Of a stretch of 64,000 nucleotides of DNA, positions 16,677 through 24,713 are shown one piece after another. Position 1 is the stretch's first letter; each line of letters starts with the position of its first letter. The notes beneath the pieces are model-generated. The model had not been told where the DNA came from. It worked only from the letters and a program-made list of their open reading frames with translations, and did no database searches. This DNA comes from Curtobacterium luteum. Its GTDB lineage: Bacteria > Actinomycetota > Actinomycetes > Actinomycetales > Microbacteriaceae. Where the stretch lies: the NCBI RefSeq assembly GCF_001475545.1, contig NZ_LDQC01000060.1:1-64000 (forward strand). Direction: 5' to 3'. A program made the translations under genes and the position numbers.

Positions 16677-17098
16677 GGTTCCACCAGCGGCTCGAGGATG
16701 CGGAGGGAGCGGGCGACCGTATCGCGGTCCTCGGCGGACAGGGTCGCGAGTCGCGCAGCGAGCACGCGGCTCCGCGCCGACCAGGCGTCCTCACGCGCGG
16801 CGGCACCGGCCGGGGTCGCGCGGACGAGTGTCCGACGCCCGTCCGTGGGGTCCTGGCGGCGCTCGGCGAACCCGAGGTCCACGAGCGCCTGGACGGTCGC
16901 GCCCATCGACTGCGGACGGACACCCTCGGCGCGGGCGAGGTCGGCGACCGTGCTCTCGCCGTACCGGAGGAGGCGTCCGAGTGCTGCGGTCTGGGAGGCG
17001 GTGACCTCGTCGGACTTGCCCGTGAGCAGGGTTCGGCGGATGCGGCCGTGGATCGTCAGCAGCGCGCTGGCGAGATCGGGTACTCCGTCGGAAGTCAT
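16673..17098 (-). CDS. MarR-family regulator of the adjacent exporter
   Basis: A 141-residue winged-helix repressor. TVADLARAEGVRPQSMGATV is the recognition helix region and RRQDPTDGRRTLVRATPAG the wing. Its gene precedes and overlaps the MFS gene, so it probably represses both in response to the pump's substrate. An inverted repeat at 17119-17144 just upstream of its ATG is the likely operator. Confidence 0.85.
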   Translation of the reverse strand: MTSDGVPDLASALLTIHGRIRRTLLTGKSDEVTASQTAALGRLLRYGESTVADLARAEGVRPQSMGATVQALVDLGFAERRQDPTDGRRTLVRATPAGAAAREDAWSARSRVLAARLATLSAEDRDTVARSLRILEPLVEP

Positions 17099-17118
17099 TC
17101 CATGACGGTACTACTTCG

Positions 17119-17144
17119 ACAGGGAAACTTGCAAGGCTCCCTGT
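17119..17144. promoter_or_regulatory. probable MarR operator
   Basis: ACAGGGA and TCCCTGT arms (7 bp each, 12 bp apart) enclose the palindrome CTTGCAAG (17128-17135). It lies 21-46 bases upstream of the marR-MFS start, where an autoregulatory site is expected. Confidence 0.5.
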
Positions 17145-17147
17145 TGA

Positions 17148-17600
17148 TCAGGGGACGGTGTCCGCAGGGTCGGTCGCGTCCCCGGTGAACGGCGCGAGGA
17201 TCGCCGTGAGGTGGTCCCCGTCGTCGGCGAACCACGAGTTGCTCGCGCGCACGGCCGGGAATGCTTCGGCCAGCAGTGCCCGGCCGGCGCTCGTCAGGGT
17301 GATCCTGGACGGCCGCCCGCGTCCGCGTTCGGGGCCTCGGTCGAGCAGTCCGCGGTCCGCGAGTGTCGCGACGAGGGCCGTGGCGCTCTGCGGGCGGATG
17401 CCGACCGCGCGGGCCAGTTCGGCCTGGGTGAGCTGCTCGCCGGCCGCCAGCTGCACGAGTGCCCCGAACTCGACCGGGGTGAGCTCCAGGGGTGCGAGCA
17501 CGTCGCCGAGCCGCCTGGCGAGTGTGCGTGCGGCGCGGATCACCGTCCACGCAGCGATCGCGTCGACGTCCTCACGCGTTGCTGCGAACTCCCGGGGCAC
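17148..17600 (-). CDS. MarR-family regulator
   Basis: A 150-residue winged-helix protein. LTQAELARAVGIRPQSATAL is the DNA-recognition region and RGRGRPSRITLTSAG the wing. It is divergent from the NmrA-like reductase gene, and the perfect inverted repeat at 17628-17645 between them is its probable target. The GTG at 17600 follows TACCCT by 6 bases. Confidence 0.83.
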   Translation of the reverse strand: MPREFAATREDVDAIAAWTVIRAARTLARRLGDVLAPLELTPVEFGALVQLAAGEQLTQAELARAVGIRPQSATALVATLADRGLLDRGPERGRGRPSRITLTSAGRALLAEAFPAVRASNSWFADDGDHLTAILAPFTGDATDPADTVP

Positions 17601-17606
17601 GGACCC

Positions 17607-17612
17607 AGGGTA
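17607..17612 (-). promoter_or_regulatory. leaderless -10 box of the marR gene
   Basis: Minus-strand TACCCT, 6 bases before the GTG at 17600, and 16 bp from the operator at 17628-17645. Confidence 0.5.
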
Positions 17613-17627
17613 GCGGCGTAGCCTGTG

Positions 17628-17645
17628 GTATCAGGAAACTGATAC
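17628..17645. promoter_or_regulatory. inverted-repeat operator between marR and the NmrA-like gene
   Basis: GTATCAG-GAAA-CTGATAC is a perfect 7-bp inverted repeat with a 4-base spacer, ending 11 bases before the reductase ATG. It also covers the region where the -35 of the divergent marR promoter would be, so one dimer could control both genes. Confidence 0.65.
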
Positions 17646-17656
17646 TAGGGAGGATC

Positions 17657-18556
17657 ATGGTGCAGCACAGCGACGGCGTCATCGCCGTGACCGGGGCCAC
17701 GGGAGACGTCGGCGGTCTGACCGTCGAGCGGCTCCTGGATGCCGGAGCCCGCGTCCGAGCGATCGTGCGCCGCCCCGAACAGGTGGACGCGTTCACCGCG
17801 CGGGGGGTCGACGCGCGCCTCGCCGACCTCGGCGACCGCGTGGCCCTGACCGCGGCGTTGGACGGGGTCGACCAGCTCTTCCTCGTCACGGCCGCGACGC
17901 CACGGCAGGCCGAGCACGGCCGCACTGCCGTCGACGCCGCCCGCGCTGCCGGGGTCCGCGCGGTCGTCCACCTGTCCGGCGGGGACGCGGCCGAGCACTC
18001 GCCGGTGCCGTGGGCCGCCGCCATCCGGCAGGTGGACGAGGCCGTCCGGGCGAGCGGACTCGAGCGGACGATCCTCCATCCGTCAGGGTTCATGACGAAC
18101 CTCGTGGCCTCCGGACCGGCGATCCGACGGGGGGTGTTCCCGCAGACGATGGGCCGTGGCGTCATCGGGTGGATCGACACGGCCGACATCGCCGCCGTCG
18201 CCGCCGCGGTCCTGCTCCGTGGTGAGCACACCGGCGCGGAGCCCGTGCTCACCGGCCCCGAACTCCTCGATGGCCGCGGTGTCGCAGCCGGTCTCGCCGC
18301 AGGACTCGGCCGTCCGGTCCGCTACCTCCACCTGCCGAGCCGGGTGTTCCGGACCGTACTGCGCGCCAGCGGGGTCGACGCCTGGCAGGCCGAAGGGCTC
18401 CGCCAGCAGTTCGGACGAGTCGCGCGGCGCGGTCTCGACGGCGTCGACGCCTTCACCGACGAGGTCGAGCGCATCATCGGTGTGCAGCCTCGCTCCCTGG
18501 CCGACTGGGCCGGACGGCACCGTGACGAGTTGCTCGGTCCCCAGGCCGCTGCCTGA
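17657..18556 (+). CDS. NmrA/NAD(P)H-binding family reductase
   Basis: A 299-residue Rossmann-fold protein of the atypical short-chain dehydrogenase group. VTGATGDVGGLTVERLL is the dinucleotide-binding motif; HLSGGDAAEHS and HPSGFMTNL follow as in NmrA/QOR2-like quinone reductases and redox sensors. No YxxxK catalytic pair is evident. GGGAGGAT precedes the ATG. Control by the divergent MarR protein suggests a stress- or electrophile-induced enzyme. Confidence 0.8.
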   Translation: MVQHSDGVIAVTGATGDVGGLTVERLLDAGARVRAIVRRPEQVDAFTARGVDARLADLGDRVALTAALDGVDQLFLVTAATPRQAEHGRTAVDAARAAGVRAVVHLSGGDAAEHSPVPWAAAIRQVDEAVRASGLERTILHPSGFMTNLVASGPAIRRGVFPQTMGRGVIGWIDTADIAAVAAAVLLRGEHTGAEPVLTGPELLDGRGVAAGLAAGLGRPVRYLHLPSRVFRTVLRASGVDAWQAEGLRQQFGRVARRGLDGVDAFTDEVERIIGVQPRSLADWAGRHRDELLGPQAAA

Positions 18557-18559
18557 CGT

Positions 18560-19033
18560 TCAGCGAGCGGAGATCGTCCCGACCAGGTGCTCCTGCACGT
18601 ACCCGACCCAGTCGTAGACGTCGCGGAGGCCGACCCCGGCCGCCGCGCGGTACGACGCCTCCTCGCTCGCGGCGTCCGAGATCCCGAGGCGCTCCGCGAT
18701 CGTCAACCGCAGGTCCGTCAGGCACCGCAACCACGCCTGCTCGTCCGCGGGGGAGAACCCGCCGTCGCGCACCCCGGTCAACCACTCGTGCACGACCGCC
18801 GCGTTCGACGTCTTCTGCGTCAGCAGGTCGGACTGCGTCCACCGGCGGAACTCCGCGCTCGCCGCATCGTCGTCCGGGTACGCGTCGGGGAACATCCGCG
18901 TGGCCACGGGGTCTGCCGAGAGGTCGCCCGCGAGCACCTGCTGGAGCTGCTCGGTCAGCGACGTCAGCACCTCGCGCTCGCCGGAGGACATGGCGAGGTG
19001 GACGCCGTCGGCGCGGCGCACGAACGGGATCAC
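18560..19033 (-). CDS. DUF2017 family protein
   Basis: A 157-residue, mostly helical cytosolic protein: FVRRADGVHLAMSSGEREVL at the start, RMFPDAYPDDDAASAEFR mid-protein and LRLTIAERLGI later. DUF2017 genes lie directly after clpS in many Actinobacteria, as here with a GTGA overlap, but their role is unknown. A link to ClpS-dependent proteolysis is inferred from this conserved pairing. Confidence 0.8.
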   Translation of the reverse strand: MIPFVRRADGVHLAMSSGEREVLTSLTEQLQQVLAGDLSADPVATRMFPDAYPDDDAASAEFRRWTQSDLLTQKTSNAAVVHEWLTGVRDGGFSPADEQAWLRCLTDLRLTIAERLGISDAASEEASYRAAAGVGLRDVYDWVGYVQEHLVGTISAR

Positions 19034-19317
19034 GGGGTCGGCGCCCGGTCGACCGTGGCCTGCAGGCCGTAGCCGTGCATGGCCTCGACGTGGGCCTCCA
19101 TCGCCTCACGTGCCCCGGTCGCCACGATCGCGCGCCCGTCGTCGTTCACCTGGTGCATGAGCCGCTCCGCCTTCGCCCGTCCGAACCCGAAGTAGGACTG
19201 GAAGACGTAGGTGACGTACGACATCAGGTTGACCGGGTCGTCCCAGACCACGGTCACCCAGGGAGTGTCGGAGCGGGTCGTCGTCCGCTCGTCGACGTCG
19301 GGGCTGGTCAGGGTCAT
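19030..19317 (-). CDS. clpS: ClpS adaptor of the Clp protease
   Basis: Delivers N-degron substrates to ClpA/ClpC-ClpP. The 95-residue protein has the actinobacterial form [16 protein letters not shown] and the later [20 protein letters not shown]. At residue 58 an Asn stands where ClpS proteins normally have the conserved His that contacts the substrate alpha-amino group (VH replaced by VN). This may change substrate choice. It is divergent from glyA and coupled to a DUF2017 gene. Confidence 0.9.
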   Translation of the reverse strand: MTLTSPDVDERTTTRSDTPWVTVVWDDPVNLMSYVTYVFQSYFGFGRAKAERLMHQVNDDGRAIVATGAREAMEAHVEAMHGYGLQATVDRAPTP

Positions 19318-19326
19318 GCGACCAGG

Positions 19327-19355
19327 GTGACACGAACCGGTGCGCTCGGTACGAT
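19327..19355 (+). promoter_or_regulatory. promoter of glyA-folD
   Basis: GTGACA (19327-19332) and TACGAT (19350-19355) are separated by 17 bp, a near-consensus sigma-70 promoter. Transcription would start at the first bases of the ZTP riboswitch. Confidence 0.7.
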
Positions 19356-19357
19356 CG

Positions 19358-19439
19358 TGGGGTCGCGACTGGCGTTGGATGGGTCACCATCGGGGAGCGA
19401 CACCTGACACGGTGCGCGGCCGTACGCCTGGGCCGCGCC
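19358..19439 (+). ncRNA. ZTP (pfl) riboswitch
   Basis: Senses the purine intermediate ZMP/ZTP, a sign of low 10-formyl-THF. The conserved segments GGTCGCGACTGGCG, CACCATCGGGGAGCGAC and GCCGTACGCCTGGGC occur in order, and GCGCGGCC pairs with GGCCGCGC around the last one. It lies between a good promoter and glyA-folD, both folate one-carbon genes and typical targets. CCTCGT (19450-19455) could pair with ACGAGG (19482-19487) over the glyA ribosome site, which points to translational control. Confidence 0.87.
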
Positions 19440-19493
19440 CACCCGTCCACCTCGTCGTGCTCCCGCGCGACGGAACAGACAACGAGGAGTCCC

Positions 19494-20783
19494 GTGTCCA
19501 TCACCGATCTGACGCCTGCAACCGCGCAGTCCACGTTCAACGCCCCCCTCGCCGAGGTCGACCCCGAGATCGCAGCGGTGCTGCAGAACGAGCTCGGCCG
19601 TCAGCGCGACACCCTCGAGATGATCGCGTCCGAGAACTTCGTCCCGCGCGCCGTCCTCGAGTCCCAGGGCTCCGTCCTGACGAACAAGTACGCCGAGGGC
19701 TACCCGGGCAAGCGCTACTACGGCGGCTGCGAGTACGTCGACGTCGCCGAGCAGCTCGCCATCGACCGGGCGAAGGCCCTCTTCGGTGCCGCGTACGCGA
19801 ACGTCCAGCCGCACTCCGGCGCCAGCGCGAACGCCGCGGTCCTGCACGCCATCGCCTCCGCCGGCGACACGATCCTCGGCCTCGAGCTCGCCCACGGTGG
19901 TCACCTGACCCACGGCATGAAGCTCAACTTCTCCGGCCGGATCTACAACGCCGTGTCCTACGGCGTCGACCCCGAGACCTTCGAGGTCGACTACGACGAC
20001 ATCCGCGCGAAGGCGATCGAGCACCAGCCGAAGGTCCTCATCGCCGGCTGGTCGGCGTACCCGCGCCAGCTCGACTTCGCGAAGTTCCGCGAGATCGCGG
20101 ACGAGGTCGGCGCGACCCTCTGGGTGGACATGGCGCACTTCGCCGGTCTCGTCGCCGCGGGCCTGCACCCGTCGCCGCTGCCCCACGCGCACGTCGTGTC
20201 CTCGACCGTGCACAAGACGCTCGCCGGTCCGCGCTCGGGCATCATCCTGTCCAACGAGGAGTCGCTCTTCAAGAAGCTGAACTCCGCGGTCTTCCCGGGC
20301 CAGCAGGGCGGTCCGCTCATGCACGTGATCGCCGCCAAGGCCACCGCGTTCCTGCTCGCCGGACAGCCGGAGTTCAAGGACCGTCAGGAGCGCACGCTCC
20401 GTGGCGCTCGTCTGCTGGCGGACCGCCTCACGCAGGCCGACGCGAAGGCCGCTGGCATCGACGTCCTCACGGGCGGCACCGACGTGCACCTGGTGCTCGT
20501 CGACCTCCGCGAGTCCGAGGTCGACGGCAAGCAGGCCGAGGACCTCCTGCACCAGGTCGGCATCACCGTGAACCGCAACTCCGTGCCGTTCGACCCGCGC
20601 CCGCCGATGGTGACCTCGGGCGTCCGCATCGGCACGCCGGCGCTGGCGACCCGCGGCTTCGGCGACGCCGAGTTCACCGAGGTCGCCGACATCATCGCGC
20701 TGACGCTCATGCCGACCCCGGACATCGAGGCGCTCTCGGCCCGGGTGAAGGCGCTGGCCGACGCGTTCCCGCTCTACGCGTGA
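19494..20783 (+). CDS. glyA: serine hydroxymethyltransferase
   Basis: PLP enzyme that interconverts serine and glycine, loading one-carbon units onto THF. Length 429. [10 protein letters not shown] and [20 protein letters not shown] open the fold, and [13 protein letters not shown] places the Schiff-base lysine at Lys241. GAGGAG stands 6 bases before the GTG at 19494. It is the first gene of glyA-folD under a ZTP riboswitch, and its stop overlaps folD. Confidence 0.97.
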   Translation: MSITDLTPATAQSTFNAPLAEVDPEIAAVLQNELGRQRDTLEMIASENFVPRAVLESQGSVLTNKYAEGYPGKRYYGGCEYVDVAEQLAIDRAKALFGAAYANVQPHSGASANAAVLHAIASAGDTILGLELAHGGHLTHGMKLNFSGRIYNAVSYGVDPETFEVDYDDIRAKAIEHQPKVLIAGWSAYPRQLDFAKFREIADEVGATLWVDMAHFAGLVAAGLHPSPLPHAHVVSSTVHKTLAGPRSGIILSNEESLFKKLNSAVFPGQQGGPLMHVIAAKATAFLLAGQPEFKDRQERTLRGARLLADRLTQADAKAAGIDVLTGGTDVHLVLVDLRESEVDGKQAEDLLHQVGITVNRNSVPFDPRPPMVTSGVRIGTPALATRGFGDAEFTEVADIIALTLMPTPDIEALSARVKALADAFPLYA

Positions 20784-21703
20784 GCGCCGCGCTCCCTCGC
20801 GAGCGTTGGGCTGGTGAGGCCAGTGCCGTCCGCATCGACGGCACCGCCCTCGCCGCGCGCACGCTCGACGACCTGACGCTCCGCATCGACCGGCTGCACG
20901 ACCACGGGTTCCGACCCGGCCTCGGCACGATCATGGTCGGGCAGAACCCTGGCTCGGTGTCCTACGTCGCCGGCAAGCACAAGGACTCGGCGCAGATCGG
21001 GCTCGACTCGGTCCGCATCGACCTGCCCGAGACGGCGAGTGCCGCCGACATCCGCGCGGCGATCCTGCAGATGAACGACGACCCCCGGGTCACCGCGTTC
21101 ATCGTGCAGCTCCCGCTGCCGCAGGGCATCGACCCGATCCCGATGCTCGAGCTGATGAACCCGGCGAAGGACGCCGACGGCCTGCACCCGACCAACCTCG
21201 GCGAGCTGGTCCTCGCCGTGCCCGGTGGTGCGGGCACGATCGACGCCCCGCTGCCGTGCACCCCGCGGGGCATCGTCGCGATGCTCGAGGCCTACGAGGT
21301 CCCGATCCGGGGCCAGCACGTCACGATCATCGGGCAGGGGCTCACCGTCGGCCGTCCGCTCGGTCTGCTGCTCACCCGCCTCGAGGCCACCGCGACCCTG
21401 ACGCACTCGCTCACCGAGGACGTCGCGGCCGAGTGCCGGCGTGCCGACATCATCGTCGCGGCCGCCGGTGTGGCCGGACTCGTCCAGCCGGACTGGGTCA
21501 AGCCCGGTGCGGCGGTCATCGACGTCGGCATCAGCCGCATCGTCGACGAGGCGACCGGCAAGGCGAAGCTCCGCGGTGACGTCGACCCTGCGGTCGCGTC
21601 GGTCGCGGGGTTCCTGTCGCCGACGCCGGGTGGCGTCGGGCCGATGACCCGCGCGATGCTCATGAAGAACGTCGTCGAGGCGGCGGAGCGCCACCTGCGC
21701 TGA
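20780..21703 (+). CDS. folD: bifunctional methylene-THF dehydrogenase/cyclohydrolase
   Basis: Interconverts 5,10-methylene-, methenyl- and 10-formyl-THF with NADP. Length 307. [17 protein letters not shown] supplies the catalytic Lys region, [12 protein letters not shown] and [13 protein letters not shown] are family signatures, and [14 protein letters not shown] binds NADP. The GTG at 20780 overlaps the glyA stop and gives a short N-terminal extension of about 15 residues. It shares the ZTP riboswitch with glyA. Confidence 0.95.
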   Translation: MSAALPRERWAGEASAVRIDGTALAARTLDDLTLRIDRLHDHGFRPGLGTIMVGQNPGSVSYVAGKHKDSAQIGLDSVRIDLPETASAADIRAAILQMNDDPRVTAFIVQLPLPQGIDPIPMLELMNPAKDADGLHPTNLGELVLAVPGGAGTIDAPLPCTPRGIVAMLEAYEVPIRGQHVTIIGQGLTVGRPLGLLLTRLEATATLTHSLTEDVAAECRRADIIVAAAGVAGLVQPDWVKPGAAVIDVGISRIVDEATGKAKLRGDVDPAVASVAGFLSPTPGGVGPMTRAMLMKNVVEAAERHLR

Positions 21704-21720
21704 CGGTCGCCCTTGCGAGA

Positions 21721-21759
21721 GCGACAGATCGCCGTGGCCCGTTCACGGCGATCTGTCGC
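21721..21759. terminator. hairpin after glyA-folD
   Basis: GCGACAGATCGCCGTG and CACGGCGATCTGTCGC form a perfect 16-bp stem with a 7-base loop, 18 bases after the folD stop. No T tract follows, as is common in high-GC bacteria. Confidence 0.6.
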
Positions 21760-21788
21760 TTCCGCGTCCCGGTCGCGTCCAGCCCCGG

Positions 21789-21805
21789 ACTGGAGGCACG
21801 GATCA
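21789..21805 (+). repeat. dispersed 20-base motif, intergenic copy
   Basis: ACTGGAGGCACGGATCA, plus orientation, between folD and the small membrane protein gene. Confidence 0.55.
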
Positions 21806-21831
21806 CCTCCGCCAGACCGCGAGCCGGGTGG

Positions 21832-21837
21832 TACGGT
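21832..21837 (+). promoter_or_regulatory. leaderless -10 box of the 169-residue membrane protein gene
   Basis: TACGGT, 6 bases before the ATG at 21844. Confidence 0.5.
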
Positions 21838-21843
21838 CGCCGC

Positions 21844-22353
21844 ATGGGGGAGACCACAACCGTCCAGACCGAGCCCGTGATGGCGCCGACCGGACGGCAG
21901 TTCCGGCTCCGAGCCTGGCCGCTCGTGCTCTTCGGTGTGGTCGCGCTGGCTGCGTCCCACGGAGCGGTGCTGTTCAGTGCATCGTCGGAGTACGGCGGGG
22001 TCGACGCGTCCGGTGGGTGGATCGACGCCGAGGGGAACCCGGTTGCGACGGCCCCGCCCACGGTGTCCGCCGTCGGCCACGTCGCTCCGGCCGCGCTGGT
22101 CGTGTTGGTGTTGGTCCTCGCCGTCGGGGTCGTCCTGCCGCCGACGCTCGCGCGGTTCGGTCACGACCGGGCCGGTGCGGTGATCCGCCGGACCGCGTAC
22201 ATCGCGGCCCCGGTAGTGGTGGTGCTCGGCGTGCTCGTCTACTGGGTGTGGCAGGGACACGTCGTGATCGACCAGGTGGAGCACCAGGTCCTGCACCCCC
22301 ACGGGTTCCCGTGGGGCGGGGTCACGGTGACGACGGGCCACATGACCCGCTGA
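21844..22353 (+). CDS. membrane protein of unknown function
   Basis: A 169-residue protein with three strong hydrophobic segments (about residues 25-45, 80-100 and 118-138). A polar loop with SASSEYGGVDASGGWIDAEG sits between the first two, and the C-terminal tail is His-rich (GHVVIDQVEHQVLHPHG). I recognise no family. It is a single gene, leaderless, convergent with galK. Confidence 0.65.
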   Translation: MGETTTVQTEPVMAPTGRQFRLRAWPLVLFGVVALAASHGAVLFSASSEYGGVDASGGWIDAEGNPVATAPPTVSAVGHVAPAALVVLVLVLAVGVVLPPTLARFGHDRAGAVIRRTAYIAAPVVVVLGVLVYWVWQGHVVIDQVEHQVLHPHGFPWGGVTVTTGHMTR

Positions 22354-22373
22354 ACCGCCGGCACACGTGGCTT

Positions 22374-22398
22374 CGCTGCGCGGCGGTGGTCCGCAGCG
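22374..22398. terminator. hairpin between convergent genes
   Basis: CGCTGCG pairs with CGCAGCG across an 11-base GC-rich loop, midway between the stops at 22353 and 22408. Weak but correctly placed as a shared terminator. Confidence 0.35.
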
Positions 22399-22407
22399 TC
22401 GCTTGCG

Positions 22408-23544
22408 TCAGTCGCGCCGGGCGCCCTGCGCTGCGTGCACCGTGAACACCGTCGGCTCGCGGTACCCGGCCGCCGCGAAGGCGGACGTGACCGCTTCCGC
22501 GATCGCGCCCCGGGCCTCCCGGTCGACCAACGCGATCGCCGCACCGCCGAAGCCGCCACCGGTCATGCGTGCACCCACGGCGCCGTGCTCCATCGCGGTC
22601 GACACCGCGAGGTCGAGCTCGGGCACCGAGATCTCGAAGTCGTCGCGCATCGACTCGTGCGACGCCACCAGCAGGTCACCGATCGCCCTCGGGCCGTCCT
22701 CGCGCAGCGTCCGCACCGTGTCGAGGACGCGCTGGTCCTCGGTGACGACGTGCCGGACGCGCCGGAAGGTCTCGTCGTCGAGCAGCTCCGCAGCGCGGGG
22801 GAGGTCCTCGACGGACAGGTCGCGGAGCGCCTCGACGCCCATCACCGCGGCACCGTGTTCGCACGAGTCGCGACGCGCCTTGTAGCCGCCCGTGGCGTGA
22901 GCGTGCTCGACGCGGGTGTCGACGACGAGCACCTCGAGCCCGTTCGCCTCCAGCGCCAGGTCGACGACCGCGGTGTCGAGCGTGCGGCAGTCGAGGAACA
23001 CGACCGCGTCCTGCTCACCGAGGAGCGACGCGGACTGGTCCATGATCCCCGTCGGCGCTCCGACGGCGTGGTTCTCCGAGTACTGGCCGACGCGGGCGAG
23101 CGTCTTGCGGTCGAGTCCGAGCTCCCAGAGGTCGTTGAAGGCGAGGGCGACGCCGCACTCGATCGCCGCGCTCGACGACAGGCCCGCCCCGACCGGGACG
23201 TCCGACTCGATGAAGACGTCGAACCCGTGCTTGTCCGAGAGGTCGGCGCCGGCGTGCTCACGGAGCGCCCAGGCGATGCCGAACACGTAGGCCGACCAGC
23301 CGTCCATGCGGTCGGGCGACAGCTCGTCGAGGGGCAGTTCGACGACCGACGACGGGTCGAACGCCGACGCGACCCGGAGCACCCGGTCGTCCCGCTGCGC
23401 GATCGAGGCCACGGTCCGGCGGTCGATCGCGAAGGGCAGCACGTACCCGTCGTTGTAGTCGGTGTGCTCGCCGATCAGGTTGACCCGGCCGGGGGCGGAG
23501 TACCGCACCGTGGGCTCGTACCCGTAGACCTGCTGGAACGTCAT
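22408..23544 (-). CDS. galK: galactokinase
   Basis: GHMP kinase that phosphorylates galactose at C1, the first committed Leloir step. Length 378. PGRVNLIGEHTDYNDGYVLP is the galactokinase signature, VPVGAGLSSSAAIE binds ATP phosphates, and MTGGGFGGAAI is the third GHMP motif. The ATG overlaps the galT stop (ATGA). With galT, galM and a divergent DeoR regulator it forms a galactose cluster; no galE is seen here. Confidence 0.95.
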   Translation of the reverse strand: MTFQQVYGYEPTVRYSAPGRVNLIGEHTDYNDGYVLPFAIDRRTVASIAQRDDRVLRVASAFDPSSVVELPLDELSPDRMDGWSAYVFGIAWALREHAGADLSDKHGFDVFIESDVPVGAGLSSSAAIECGVALAFNDLWELGLDRKTLARVGQYSENHAVGAPTGIMDQSASLLGEQDAVVFLDCRTLDTAVVDLALEANGLEVLVVDTRVEHAHATGGYKARRDSCEHGAAVMGVEALRDLSVEDLPRAAELLDDETFRRVRHVVTEDQRVLDTVRTLREDGPRAIGDLLVASHESMRDDFEISVPELDLAVSTAMEHGAVGARMTGGGFGGAAIALVDREARGAIAEAVTSAFAAAGYREPTVFTVHAAQGARRD

Positions 23545-24650
23545 GCGCGCTCGATCCCTCCTCGGATGAACTCGGCCGCCTTCTCGGGCACGAGGTCCCC
23601 GATCCAGGCGCCCATGGCGGCCTCGCTGCCGGCCAGGAACTTGAGCTTGTCCGCCGCGCGACGCGGGGACGTGATCTGCAGCATGAGCCGCACGGTGTCG
23701 CGCCCGGTGTGCACCGGGGCCTGGTGCCAGGCGGCGATGTAGGGCGTGGGGTCGTCGTAGAGCCGGTCGATGCCCCGGGTGAGCCGGAGGTGCAAGTGCG
23801 CCAGCTCGTCCTTCTCGGCGTCGGTCAGTCCGGCGAAGTCGGGGACGTGGCGGTGCGGCAGCATGTGGATCTCGATCGGCCAGCGCGCGGCGAACGGCAC
23901 GAAGGCGGTGAAGTGCTCGCCGGCGAGGACGACCCGGTCGGACGCGCGTTCGTTCGCGAGGTGCTGCTCGAAGAGGTCCGGACCGAAGCGCTCGATCGAC
24001 GCGAGGAGTCGCTGCGTGCGCGGCGTGACGTACGGGTACGCGTAGATCTGCCCGTGCGGGTGGTGCAGCGTGACGCCGATGGCCTCGCCGCGGTTCTCGA
24101 ACGGGAACACCTGCTGGATGCCCGGCAGCTCGGAGAGGGCTGCGGTGCGGTCCGCCCACGCCTCGACCACGGTGCGGGCACGCGACTCGGAGATCGACGA
24201 GAAGGAGCCCTCGGTCGCGGGGGAGAAACACACGACCTCGCACCGGCCGACGCTGCGGAACTGCCGGTTCAACCCGACCTCGGTCAGGGCGTCGAGCGAC
24301 GGCGGGGCGTCCTCGGCACCGTCCGGCCCGGCGAGCATCGGCCCGAACGACGGCGAACGGTTCTCGAACACCGCGACGTCGTACACGCTCGGGATCTCGG
24401 ACGGGTTCGCCGGGCTCTGCGGCGCCAGCGGGTCCTGGTCAGCCGGCGGCAGGAACACCCGGTTCTGTCGGCTCGCCGCGATCGACACCCACTCGCCCGT
24501 CAGGACGTCCTGCCGCATCCGGGCCGTGTCCGGCCGGGGGTCCAGGACGCGCTGGTCGATGTTCCGCTCGGCGGGCAGCGTCGAGTCGGCGTCGTCGAAG
24601 TAGAAGAGGTCGCGGCCGTCCGCGAGCTTCGTCGCGCGCTTGGTGATCAC
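23541..24650 (-). CDS. galT: galactose-1-phosphate uridylyltransferase
   Basis: Transfers UMP from UDP-glucose to galactose 1-phosphate through a His-UMP intermediate. Length 369. HHPHGQIYAYPY at about residues 196-207 contains the nucleophilic histidine; RQNRVFLPP and VFENRSPSF are further family segments. It is the first gene of galT-galK. The GTG at 24650 is 6 bases from TAGGCT, and the DeoR operator repeats begin 21 bases upstream of that codon. Confidence 0.95.
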   Translation of the reverse strand: MITKRATKLADGRDLFYFDDADSTLPAERNIDQRVLDPRPDTARMRQDVLTGEWVSIAASRQNRVFLPPADQDPLAPQSPANPSEIPSVYDVAVFENRSPSFGPMLAGPDGAEDAPPSLDALTEVGLNRQFRSVGRCEVVCFSPATEGSFSSISESRARTVVEAWADRTAALSELPGIQQVFPFENRGEAIGVTLHHPHGQIYAYPYVTPRTQRLLASIERFGPDLFEQHLANERASDRVVLAGEHFTAFVPFAARWPIEIHMLPHRHVPDFAGLTDAEKDELAHLHLRLTRGIDRLYDDPTPYIAAWHQAPVHTGRDTVRLMLQITSPRRAADKLKFLAGSEAAMGAWIGDLVPEKAAEFIRGGIERA

Positions 24651-24656
24651 CGGAGC

Positions 24657-24662
24657 AGCCTA
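24657..24662 (-). promoter_or_regulatory. leaderless -10 box of galT-galK
   Basis: Minus-strand TAGGCT, 6 bases before the GTG at 24650, next to the 10-bp-phased repeats at 24671-24705. Confidence 0.55.
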
Positions 24663-24670
24663 GCGCGATC

Positions 24671-24705
24671 CGAAGTGTTGCGAAAGCAGACGGAAGCGGA
24701 CGAAA
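24671..24705. promoter_or_regulatory. 10-bp-phased direct repeats, probable DeoR operator
   Basis: CGAAG, CGAAA, CGGAA and CGAAA begin at 24671, 24681, 24691 and 24701, exactly one helical turn apart. DeoR-family repressors often bind spaced direct repeats of this type. The array lies between the divergent galT and deoR starts, so it could control both units. Confidence 0.6.
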
Positions 24706-24713
24706 CTGGGCAC

